Shown: positions 1 to 6,562, counted from the first letter of the stretch. The stretch is DNA of 7,448 nucleotides from Treponema sp. (GCA_023231445.1 JALNVF010000142.1:1-7448); one strand, 5' to 3'. Made by a program: numbers and translations. The notes: generated from the letters alone by a model not told the origin.

Positions 1-508
1 ACTTACGATAGCGACAGCATTTAACGCCATACCGATTGTAGCAATTGCTCCGATTTTTACGAATCTTACAAAGGGATTCAGTTCCGACCCGAATATACGG
101 AGCATGTTCTCAAAAACACTTGTCGTCATGATTACGTGTACAGTCAGTATGGGTATTAATGCATACCGCGGGTTTACGGAATTGAAACCTTTCAGCCTTG
201 ATCTTATGAAATCGTATGCGGCTGATAAACGGACAGTCTTTTTCAAATTACGGCTGCCGAACTGTATACCGTATATCTTTACAGCTTTACGAATCAGTGT
301 TCCTGCCAGTGTTATCAGCGCCATGGTCAGTGAGTATTTTGCAGAATATATCATTGGGGTGGGCAGGCAGATACGTGAAAGCATAGTTCTTGCACAGTAT
401 TCTACCGCATGGGCGTACATAGTAGTCGCCTGTCTTATTGGAATTAGTATGTATGCAGTACTTCTTATAGCAGAAAGTATCCTGCTGAAGGGCAGAGTTA
501 CGAAATAG
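1..508 (+). CDS. ABC transporter permease, C-terminal part (5' end outside window)
   Basis: This is the inner-membrane subunit of an ABC importer. The reading frame is open from base 2, so the gene starts upstream; 168 residues are visible and a full protein of this family is about 250. Numbering from the first visible codon, hydrophobic segments lie at about 1-20, 37-54, 92-115 and 134-161. The cytoplasmic EAA-type loop that docks on the ATPase is at about 70-92, with the conserved pattern K-x-R-L-P-N-C-I-P-Y-I-F followed by ALRISVP. This is typical of the BPD_transp_1 permeases of the nitrate/taurine/thiamine-precursor group, which pair with NMT1-type binding proteins such as the next gene, 20 nt downstream. 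The ATPase gene is not in the window and presumably lies to the left. The substrate is inferred from the neighbouring enzymes to be a pyrimidine or related ring compound; the permease sequence itself does not show this. Confidence 0.92.
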   Translation, partial: LTIATAFNAIPIVAIAPIFTNLTKGFSSDPNIRSMFSKTLVVMITCTVSMGINAYRGFTELKPFSLDLMKSYAADKRTVFFKLRLPNCIPYIFTALRISVPASVISAMVSEYFAEYIIGVGRQIRESIVLAQYSTAWAYIVVACLIGISMYAVLLIAESILLKGRVTK

Positions 509-528
509 ATTTTTTCTGGAGGTAAATT

Positions 529-1638
529 ATGGAAAGAAGAAACGACAATTTGCGGAAAGGCTGTCTGATTATGGCAGCATGTGTAATGGGTACTGGTTTT
601 GCATTTGCAGGTTCGAAGAAAAAAGCCGCTTCTGCAGGCGGTCCTGAATTTGCAAAGGGAACTTCGTCTGAACAGATTATCAGGATTTCAGCAGCAGCCG
701 GAAAAGTCGGTAACTGGGGACTTGGAAATGAGTATGAAATACTTGCGCTGCTTTCCAAGTACGGCCAGGGAACGAAGTATCTGAGTCAGGCATTTGATAT
801 GGATGGTTTTGACGACAGTTCAATATGGCTCGCTTCTGCAATGACATACAATGAACTTGGACTTGTGAAGAACAGTTATGAGGGTGGTTACAAATACGGT
901 ACTACCGTCGGCACAATCGATATGAACGATGAAGGTGTTGCAATGCTTGAAGACAATATTTTCTGCAACCGTACATTCGCAAAGGCAAATCCGAATACAG
1001 TTAAGGCATTTGTGTCCGCATCTGTAAAGGGATGGAAATATGCCTGTGAGAATCCGGAAGAAGCTGCAAAAATCGTTTATAAGTACGGTTCTTCCGTTTC
1101 CAGCGGACATCAGTCTTATATGGCAGGAGAAGTAAAAAAACTTGTCGAAACAGATACAAAGGGAAATCATGTTACTAATTACGGTAATATGGATACTGCG
1201 GCGATGCAGCAGACTCTTGATCTTGCAAAAAAATACATAAAATTAAGTGATTCTGTTGCAGCCGGTAAACTTGCGTCATTTACGCTGGCCAATGTTATGG
1301 ATGCTTCATATCTTGCAGATGCAGCATCAGGAAAATTCGGTAAACCTGAAAAAACGTCCGTTTCCATTCAGCTCAAATGGCTGCCGCAGGCTCAGTTCAT
1401 GGGATACTACGTTGCGCTTGACAAGGGATATTACAAAGACGCAGGTCTTGATGTCAAAATTGTTCCGGGCGGCGGTGATATTTCAGAAACAACGGCTGTA
1501 TACAGCGGACAGGTTGATTTCGGTGTTACGTGGGTATCAAATCTAATCGCAGCGAATGCCGGCGGTATGGATCTTCTTGAAGTAGCACAGATGTATCAGC
1601 GTTCCGGTCTGGTTCTTGTGTATAAGTACGCGAAATAA
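529..1638 (+). CDS. NMT1/THI5-family ABC solute-binding protein with permuted lobes
   Basis: This is the periplasmic binding component of the ABC importer. ATG 529 follows a GGAGG at 518-522 with a 6-nt spacer. Residues 1-27 form a signal peptide (basic start, hydrophobic run, AFA cleavage-like site), followed by a Lys/Ala/Gly linker. The domain order is abnormal. Residues 59-262 are the second part of the family fold (GNWGLGNEYE, then AMTYNELGLV and EGVAMLEDNIF). Residues 277-366 are the part that normally comes first (QLKWLPQAQFMGYYVA at 281, DKGYYKDAGLDV, PGGGDI, SGQVDFGVTW, QRSGLVLVYK). The C-terminus ends in YAK-stop, and the second lobe is introduced by FAKGTSS near residue 41, so joining end to start restores a continuous canonical domain. 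At 369 residues the protein has the content of one whole binding protein, neither a fragment nor two copies. Ligand is inferred as a pyrimidine from the operon; family relatives bind thiamine precursors or riboflavin. Confidence 0.86.
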   Translation: MERRNDNLRKGCLIMAACVMGTGFAFAGSKKKAASAGGPEFAKGTSSEQIIRISAAAGKVGNWGLGNEYEILALLSKYGQGTKYLSQAFDMDGFDDSSIWLASAMTYNELGLVKNSYEGGYKYGTTVGTIDMNDEGVAMLEDNIFCNRTFAKANPNTVKAFVSASVKGWKYACENPEEAAKIVYKYGSSVSSGHQSYMAGEVKKLVETDTKGNHVTNYGNMDTAAMQQTLDLAKKYIKLSDSVAAGKLASFTLANVMDASYLADAASGKFGKPEKTSVSIQLKWLPQAQFMGYYVALDKGYYKDAGLDVKIVPGGGDISETTAVYSGQVDFGVTWVSNLIAANAGGMDLLEVAQMYQRSGLVLVYKYAK

Positions 1639-1666
1639 TAATTAATATTTCAACCGGAGGCAAACT

Positions 1667-3040
1667 ATGGATCTGATTATTAAAAACGGAACTGTCGTTA
1701 CTGCCAGAGAAATGTTCAAAGCCGATGTCGGTATCACAAACGGAAAAATTTCCGATATCGGTTCTGACTTACAGGACAGCAGGGCGAAAGTCGCAGACGC
1801 ATCGGGAAAACTTGTGCTTCCCGGAGCCATTGACGCACACACGCATCTGGCAATGCCGTTCGGCGGAACTGTTTCCGCTGATGGATACGGCGCCGGAACC
1901 CGTGCTGCCGTATGCGGCGGGGTAACGACTGTATTCGATTATCCGATGCAGCGTAAAGGTCATGGAATTGTTGAAACAGTAGCCGGACGCCGTGAAATGG
2001 CGGAAAAAGAGGCGTGCTGTGATTTCGCATTTCACTGCTGTATTACCGATCTGAACGGTGGTTCACTGCTTGATGAATTCGAGAGTGCCGTCGATTACGG
2101 TATAACAAGTTTTAAGTGTTTCTTTGTTTATAAAAAAGAAAACATGATGGTTGATGACGGCACATTCGTACGTATCCTGCTGAAAGCAAAAGAAGTCGGT
2201 GCGATAACGAATCTTCATGCTGAAAACCCTGATCTTATTGATCTGCGCGTTTCACAGTATCTGAAGGAAGGAAAAACATCTGCCTGGTACCATTATATGA
2301 GCAGACCGGAATTTGTTGCAGCTGAAGCAGACAAGCGGGCCGTACACTGGGCAGTTAATTCGGATGCACCGTTGTACATCGTACACATGTCCGATAAAGA
2401 AGGTCTGGAAGCGGCGGTAAAAGCAAAGATGGAAGGTGCAAAGATTTTCATCGAGACATGTCCGCAGTACCTTGAGTTTACGTGTGATGTGTATAAACGG
2501 TCTGACGGACGTAATTTTATCTGCTCTCCGCCGATGAAGGGACAGGAAAGTCTTGACGCTCTCTGGCTTGCGATAAAGACAGGTGCAATAGATACTGTTG
2601 CTACCGACCACTGTCCGTTCCAGCAGAAAGAAAAGGACTGGGGAATCAACGATTTCACAAAAGTTCCGAACGGATGTGCAGGTGTTGAAAATCTGTATCC
2701 GTATATGCTCGGTGCAGCAACAGACGGAAAGATCAGCTACAGCCGTGCTGTAGAACTGTGTTCGACAAATCCTGCACGTATCTTTGGTTGTACGAATAAG
2801 GGGTCACTTGCAGTCGGAAAAGACGCCGATGTAGTAATTTACGATCCGCAAAAGACATTTACTATTTCGGTGAACAATATGCATTCTGATTATGATCACA
2901 CGATATGGGAAGGGAAAACCGTTCATGGTTATCCTGTTAAAACGTTTGTCCGCGGAAAACTTGTATATGAAGACGAAAAATATGTCGGTACACCTGGTGA
3001 CGGTAAATTCATCAAATGTGCAAAAGTACCGGTAAAATAA
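1667..3040 (+). CDS. hydA: Dihydropyrimidinase / D-hydantoinase
   Basis: This is a cytoplasmic amidohydrolase that opens the ring of dihydrouracil or dihydrothymine (or 5-substituted hydantoins) to give the N-carbamoyl amino acid. The 457-residue length is normal and ATG 1667 has GGAGG at 1656-1660. All binuclear metal ligands of the family can be placed: H58 and H60 in DAHTH, the carboxylated lysine K150 in SFKCFF, H184 in LHAEN, H240 in VHMSD, and D314 in ATDHCPF. Y155, which matches the substrate-binding tyrosine of characterised hydantoinases, and the SPP (287-289) and PNG (334-336) substrate-loop motifs are also present. A small beta-sandwich is formed by the first ~55 residues and the C-terminal part (KGSLAVGKDADVVIYDP onward). 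The gene lies 28 nt after the binding protein and precedes the dehydrogenase and carbamoylase, so dihydropyrimidine is the best-supported substrate. It could accept hydantoins as well; sequence alone does not separate these. Confidence 0.96.
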   Translation: MDLIIKNGTVVTAREMFKADVGITNGKISDIGSDLQDSRAKVADASGKLVLPGAIDAHTHLAMPFGGTVSADGYGAGTRAAVCGGVTTVFDYPMQRKGHGIVETVAGRREMAEKEACCDFAFHCCITDLNGGSLLDEFESAVDYGITSFKCFFVYKKENMMVDDGTFVRILLKAKEVGAITNLHAENPDLIDLRVSQYLKEGKTSAWYHYMSRPEFVAAEADKRAVHWAVNSDAPLYIVHMSDKEGLEAAVKAKMEGAKIFIETCPQYLEFTCDVYKRSDGRNFICSPPMKGQESLDALWLAIKTGAIDTVATDHCPFQQKEKDWGINDFTKVPNGCAGVENLYPYMLGAATDGKISYSRAVELCSTNPARIFGCTNKGSLAVGKDADVVIYDPQKTFTISVNNMHSDYDHTIWEGKTVHGYPVKTFVRGKLVYEDEKYVGTPGDGKFIKCAKVPVK

Positions 3041-3068
3041 AAAGTTATTTAAAAAAGAAAATCATTAC

Positions 3069-3083
3069 GGGGGTATAATAATT
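3069..3083 (+). promoter_or_regulatory. Atypical ribosome binding site of preA
   Basis: The other three operon genes with a visible start have a clean GGAGG 5-6 nt before ATG. Here the only purine-rich candidate is a GGGGG run at 3069-3073, about 10 nt before ATG 3084, which is a weaker match and longer spacing. The next in-frame ATG is at codon 48, after the first Fe-S cysteine motif, so 3084 remains the best start. Lower translation of this subunit relative to its neighbours is an inference. Confidence 0.45.
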
Positions 3084-4619
3084 ATGGTTGATAATAAATA
3101 TGCGTCAGTTTTTATCCGTGAAGCAGTTTCCTCCTGTTTATTGTGTAAAAACGTTCCATGCACTTCAGCATGTAAAAAAAATATTGACTGCGCTAAAGTT
3201 GTCACTTCCCTCCGTTTTGATAACATGTCCGGTGCACGCGCGCAGATGGTGGATAATACTGCCTGCGTCGTGTGCACCTCTTTTGACTGCATGAAAGCCT
3301 GTCTCAAGGCGAAAATAGACGATGCCGTTCCGATTTACGATATTATGGGTGTCTTAAAAAATATGGAGGACGACAGTTCTGCTTTTGAAAACGGAACAAC
3401 GGGTGCCGTGGGCGATGTTTCCCTTGAAGTATCTTTCTGCGGTGTTCAGTGTGAGAATCCGTTTTTTCTTTCGTCTTCAGTTGTGGCGAGCGACTATGAT
3501 ATGCTTGCACGGGCATTCGAGGCAGGGTGGGCAGGCGCTGCATTTAAAACTATAGGTACATTTGTTCCAGAGGAAGTTTCACCGCGGTTCAGTACAATAC
3601 GAAAGGAATCAAATACATTTATCGGTCTTAAAAATATAGAACAGATAAGTGATCACACGCTTGATGAGAATCTTTCGTGCATCAGACGGCTTAAGAAAAA
3701 TTATCCGTCGAAAATAATAATAGCAAGTATTATGGGACAGTCGGTCGAAGAATGGGAACTTCTTGCACGAAAAGTGGAAGACGCAGGTGCGGATATTATT
3801 GAATGTAATTTTTCATGCCCGCATATGGCAGCGTCCGGACTTGGCAGCGATGTGGGACAGTCTCCCGAGCTTGTTGCCGGGTATACAGCTGCTGTAAAGA
3901 AAGCGTCAAAACTTCCTGTTCTTGCAAAAATGACACCTAATCTGGGCCATATTGAAATTCCTGCACTGGCTGCGGTAAAAGCCGGTGCTGACGGAATTGC
4001 CGCTATAAACACAATAAAATCGATTATGAATGTTAATCTGCAGTCGTTCGCTTCAAGTCCCGACGTGTCCGGTTTTACGAGCGTAGGCGGTTATTCCGGG
4101 AAGGCGGTAAAACCCATAGCCCTCAGATTTATTAATGATATAAAGCAGAATAATGAGATGAAAGATATACCGGTGAGCGGTATGGGTGGAATAGAGACAT
4201 GGCAGGATGCCGCAGAGTTCATGGCACTCGGATGCGGAACGGTTCAGATAACGACGGCAGTCATGCAGTACGGGTACGGTATTATTTACGACATGATCGA
4301 CGGAATGAAAAGGTATCTGGCAAAGAATAATTATACGGACGTTTCGCAGATAATCGGAAGGGCTGTTCCTAAAATTGTATCTGCAGACAGGCTTGACCGC
4401 AGCAGCACCTGTTATCCGAAATTCCTGCATAATACGTGTGTCGGCTGCGGACGGTGTGTCATATCATGTTCCGATGGAGGACATCAGGCGCTGACCATAG
4501 GCAGTAAAGCGGAAGACCGTCCCGTAATGAATGCGAAAAAATGTGTCGGATGTCAGCTCTGTATGCTTGTGTGTCCGGTTGGTGCGATCGTTTCAGGATC
4601 GCGGGTAAAAAATAAATAG
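3084..4619 (+). CDS. preA: Dihydropyrimidine dehydrogenase, PreA-type with extra N-terminal double Fe-S domain
   Basis: This enzyme reduces uracil or thymine to the 5,6-dihydro form at an FMN site. Residues 1-~95 hold two CX2CX4CX3C motifs (C18/21/26/30 and C61/64/69/73) with the helical spacing of the N-terminal Fe-S domain of PreT, GltD and mammalian DPD. Residues ~112-440 are the FMN-binding DHODH-like barrel: VSFCGVQCENPFFLSSS at the start, K155 in FKTIGT, NFSCPH with catalytic-type C245, AKMTPN with K282, and SGMGGI at 365-370 for phosphate binding. Residues 452-500 are a C-terminal 2[4Fe-4S] ferredoxin (C452/455/458/462 and C487/490/493/497). E. coli PreA is about 410 residues and has no such front domain; full DPD is about 1000 and has FAD and NADPH domains between the two halves. 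This 511-residue protein has the Fe-S parts but no FAD or NAD(P)H domain. No preT is present nearby, so ferredoxin or an unlinked reductase may be the donor. Confidence 0.93.
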   Translation: MVDNKYASVFIREAVSSCLLCKNVPCTSACKKNIDCAKVVTSLRFDNMSGARAQMVDNTACVVCTSFDCMKACLKAKIDDAVPIYDIMGVLKNMEDDSSAFENGTTGAVGDVSLEVSFCGVQCENPFFLSSSVVASDYDMLARAFEAGWAGAAFKTIGTFVPEEVSPRFSTIRKESNTFIGLKNIEQISDHTLDENLSCIRRLKKNYPSKIIIASIMGQSVEEWELLARKVEDAGADIIECNFSCPHMAASGLGSDVGQSPELVAGYTAAVKKASKLPVLAKMTPNLGHIEIPALAAVKAGADGIAAINTIKSIMNVNLQSFASSPDVSGFTSVGGYSGKAVKPIALRFINDIKQNNEMKDIPVSGMGGIETWQDAAEFMALGCGTVQITTAVMQYGYGIIYDMIDGMKRYLAKNNYTDVSQIIGRAVPKIVSADRLDRSSTCYPKFLHNTCVGCGRCVISCSDGGHQALTIGSKAEDRPVMNAKKCVGCQLCMLVCPVGAIVSGSRVKNK

Positions 4620-4627
4620 TGAACTAT

Positions 4628-4651
4628 GTCATCAGACGATGACTGATTTTT
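4628..4651 (+). other. Small intercistronic hairpin
   Basis: The 58-nt gap between preA and the carbamoylase gene contains a perfect 6-bp inverted repeat, GTCATC (4628-4633) and GATGAC (4638-4643), with loop AGAC, followed by five T at 4647-4651. The stem is too short for a confident terminator. It could be a weak attenuator or an mRNA-processing or stabilising element that sets the level of the last gene. The next gene has its own GGAGG at 4668-4672, beyond the hairpin. Confidence 0.35.
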
Positions 4652-4677
4652 AATAATTAACATTACCGGAGGTAATT

Positions 4678-5910
4678 ATGGTAACTTGCAGTATGGAAAG
4701 AATGGAAGACAAAATCAGGACATTCAGCCGGTTTGGCGACACCGGTCACGGCGGAATAACCCGTTTTTCACTTTCACCGGAAGCGGTGAAAGCTCGCACT
4801 GAAATCAGAAACCGTATGGAAAAACTTGGCCTTACGGTAAAGACGGACGATGTTGCAAATATGTACTGTACGCTGCCGGGTACTGATCCTGATGCCGGCG
4901 CCATTATGGCAGGCAGTCACTGCGATTCCGTCCGTCAGGGCGGAAATTATGATGGTATACTAGGAGTTATGACGGCTATGGAAGCAGTAGAAACCATAGT
5001 TACCGAGAAGATTCCCCATAAACATCCGGTTACTGTTGTTGTCTGGACGAATGAGGAAGGTGCCCGCTTTGAACCGGCGATGATGTGTTCCGGTATTATC
5101 TGCGGAAAATTTGATAAGGCAAAGATGCTTGCTACAGAAGCAAAAGACATACCGGGATATACGTTCGGTCAGGCTCTGGAGGAATCGGGATTCAAAGGTT
5201 CTGAATCAAACCGTATCGATCCGAAAAAAACAACAGGCCTTATTGAGCTCCATATTGAGCAGGGACCCGTTCTGGAAAATGCAAAGAAGGATATCGGTGT
5301 TGTGGAAGGCGTGTGCGGCATGATTAATTATGAGTTTACATTCACAGGTCAGGCCGACCATGCTGGTACGTTTCCTATGAAGCTCCGCAAGGACGCTCTT
5401 TTTGCAGCTGCAAAAGCGTTACTTTATCTGCATACTGAATTTGACAAACTCGATTCGAAACTTGTCTATACAACCGGTAAGATCAGCTGCCACCCGAACA
5501 TCCATACGATTATCCCCGACGAAGTGAAGTTCACGCTCGATGCACGACATCAGGATCCGGAAGTCCTTAAACAGTGCCTCGACATTATTAAAAAAATGCC
5601 GAAGGAAATTGAGCGCTGTTCGGTAAGTTATGAAGAAGCATGGTCTCGCAAAACCGTAAAATACTATCCCGACTATATCGATGATGTGGAAAAGGCTGCA
5701 AAAGAACTTGGCTACAGTTATATGCACATGTATTCCGGTCCGGGACACGATGCTCAGTATCTTTGTGAAATTGTGCCTACCACGATGATTTTTGTTCCGA
5801 GTATCGGAGGCCACAGTCACTGTGAACTCGAGTTTACACCGGTGGAGAACTGCTGGAAGGGTGCCAATGTTCTGCTTCACACGATTCTTGAAATCGACAA
5901 AACTAAGTGA
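4678..5910 (+). CDS. Zinc-dependent N-carbamoyl-amino-acid hydrolase (beta-ureidopropionase-like, M20 family)
   Basis: This is a cytoplasmic amidohydrolase that releases CO2 and ammonia from N-carbamoyl amino acids; in this operon the natural substrate would be N-carbamoyl-beta-alanine from the preceding ring-opening enzyme. The 410-residue length is normal for the hydantoinase/carbamoylase family (names used include HyuC, AmaB, PydC). The binuclear zinc ligands are visible: H81 in GSHCDSV, D92 in GGNYDGILGV, E126/E127 in TNEEG, H192 in ELHIEQGP, and H381 in GGHSHCELE. GQADHAGTFPM at 224-234 is the conserved segment of the dimerisation lid domain (about residues 210-325), and R290/H291/N274 neighbourhoods resemble substrate-binding positions. 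ATG 4678 follows GGAGG with a 5-nt spacer. Allantoate amidohydrolase belongs to the same family and cannot be excluded from sequence, but no other allantoin genes are in view while the two preceding pyrimidine enzymes are. Confidence 0.94.
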   Translation: MVTCSMERMEDKIRTFSRFGDTGHGGITRFSLSPEAVKARTEIRNRMEKLGLTVKTDDVANMYCTLPGTDPDAGAIMAGSHCDSVRQGGNYDGILGVMTAMEAVETIVTEKIPHKHPVTVVVWTNEEGARFEPAMMCSGIICGKFDKAKMLATEAKDIPGYTFGQALEESGFKGSESNRIDPKKTTGLIELHIEQGPVLENAKKDIGVVEGVCGMINYEFTFTGQADHAGTFPMKLRKDALFAAAKALLYLHTEFDKLDSKLVYTTGKISCHPNIHTIIPDEVKFTLDARHQDPEVLKQCLDIIKKMPKEIERCSVSYEEAWSRKTVKYYPDYIDDVEKAAKELGYSYMHMYSGPGHDAQYLCEIVPTTMIFVPSIGGHSHCELEFTPVENCWKGANVLLHTILEIDKTK

Positions 5911-5913
5911 GTC

Positions 5914-5942
5914 TTGTGAGTTTTAAGCAGATGTAGTAAACT
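5914..5942 (+). promoter_or_regulatory. Possible promoter for the NimA-like gene
   Basis: TTGTGA (5914-5919) and TAAACT (5937-5942) are each four-of-six matches to the sigma-70 -35 and -10 boxes and are separated by exactly 17 nt. They lie just after the carbamoylase stop codon. A transcript from here would begin inside the palindrome at 5942-5963 and pass through the hairpin at 5961-6008 before reaching the gene at 6054. The matches are weak and may be chance. Confidence 0.25.
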
Positions 5943-5963
5943 TTATCTGAAATATCAGATAAA
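5942..5963. repeat. Perfect 9-bp palindrome, possible operator or anti-terminator arm
   Basis: TTTATCTGA (5942-5950) and TCAGATAAA (5955-5963) are exact inverted repeats around AATA. The element sits between the operon stop and the long hairpin and shares its last three A residues with that hairpin's left arm. As DNA it resembles a dimeric repressor site; as RNA it would be a second stem that slightly competes with the terminator. Neither role can be decided from sequence. Confidence 0.45.
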
Positions 5964-6008
5964 AGAACAGCATAATTTGATGTCTGCATTAAATTATGTT
6001 GTTCTTTT
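5961..6008 (+). terminator. Long hairpin terminator at the end of the pyrimidine operon
   Basis: The left arm (5961-5982) and the right arm (5987-6008) pair over 22 positions with two G-U wobbles and no bulge, closing a TCTG loop. The stem begins with AAAA and ends with TTTT, so on either strand the transcript ends in a U-tract; this A-stem-T layout is typical of intrinsic terminators and could work in both directions. The stem is long but AT-rich in its centre. It lies 50 nt after the last operon stop codon, which places the operon end here. Confidence 0.75.
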
Positions 6009-6053
6009 GTTATTCAGAGGAGATTTGTTCCCGAAGAAATCATGAGGATGTAA

Positions 6054-6527
6054 ATGAGAAGAAGCGAACGTGAAGTTACCAGTAAAAAAGAGATTACAGT
6101 TATTCTCGATAGTTGTTTTTCACTTCATGTCGGCTTTTATGACGATGGCCATATTTATATCGTACCGGTAAATTTCGGTTATACAGAAATTGACGGAAAA
6201 TTCACTTTCTATTTCCACGGTGCAAAAGCAGGACGTAAATACGGCCTGATCAGAAAAGGTCCGGCGGTGGGATTTGAGTGCGAGTCCGGCGGCGAAGTTG
6301 GTACCGCAGAAACTGCCTGCGGTTATACAACTTTTTATACAAGTATCATAGGTGAAGGATTTGTTTCTGAAATTGAAAGCAGGGAAGAAAAACGGACGGC
6401 ACTTAACTGTATAATGAAAAAAGAGACAGGCAGAGATACCTGGACTTTTCCGGATATAATGCTCAATAATGTTGGAGTTTTTAAAATTGTTGTCAGCGGA
6501 TTAACTTGCAAGCAGCATAAGCGATAG
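6054..6527 (+). CDS. NimA-like pyridoxamine 5'-phosphate oxidase-family flavin-binding protein
   Basis: This is a 157-residue single-domain split-barrel protein. The opening MRRSEREVT, the IVPVNFGY strand (52-59), the FYFHGAKAGRK segment (about 72-82) with LIRKGPAVGFE, the ACGYTTFYTSIIGEG segment (about 105-121), and the C-terminal VFKIVVSGLTCKQHKR ending are the conserved blocks of the Pfam pyridoxamine-oxidase-like group to which the 5-nitroimidazole resistance protein NimA belongs. The group binds FMN or related cofactors, and most members have no proven substrate. A stop codon (TAA 6051-6053) directly precedes ATG 6054 in the same frame, which fixes the start; a GAGG at 6044-6047 gives a 6-nt spacer. 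It is separated from the pyrimidine operon by the hairpin, so a shared function is not implied. True nitroimidazole reduction is not demonstrated by the sequence. Confidence 0.9.
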   Translation: MRRSEREVTSKKEITVILDSCFSLHVGFYDDGHIYIVPVNFGYTEIDGKFTFYFHGAKAGRKYGLIRKGPAVGFECESGGEVGTAETACGYTTFYTSIIGEGFVSEIESREEKRTALNCIMKKETGRDTWTFPDIMLNNVGVFKIVVSGLTCKQHKR

Positions 6528-6553
6528 GAAATTTATCTGCCTGATTATTTTTT
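6521..6553 (+). terminator. Weak candidate terminator between convergent genes
   Basis: GCGATA (6521-6526) can pair with TATC-T-GC (6534-6540, one bulged T) around a 7-nt loop, and a run of six T follows at 6548-6553. The stem overlaps the stop codon of the NimA-like gene. The bulge and the 7-nt gap before the T-run make it a poor example; it is the only hairpin I see in the 35 nt between the two convergent genes. Confidence 0.25.
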
Positions 6554-6562
6554 CTCCGGTAT

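Noticed and set aside
529..1638. Binding-protein gene as a pseudogene or a fragment of two fused copies
   Set aside because: The frame is intact with a good ribosome site and signal peptide, each lobe is present once, and the total length equals one whole protein. Rearrangement explains the order better than decay.
3074..3079. Perfect TATAAT just before the preA start
   Set aside because: It lies only 4 nt before ATG, which would demand a transcript starting inside the coding region, and no -35 box at proper distance is convincing.
4053..4430. Long open antisense frame across preA (also similar ones across hydA and the carbamoylase)
   Set aside because: These overlap strongly conserved coding sequence, lack ribosome sites and give proteins of unlikely composition; they are shadows of codon usage.
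4678..5910. Allantoate amidohydrolase as the primary name
   Set aside because: It is the same family and cannot be separated by visible residues, but the adjacent preA and dihydropyrimidinase genes favour carbamoyl-beta-alanine as substrate.
6410..6415. TATAAT inside the NimA-like gene
   Set aside because: It is within a well-conserved coding region, lacks a matching -35 box and has no downstream plus-strand gene.
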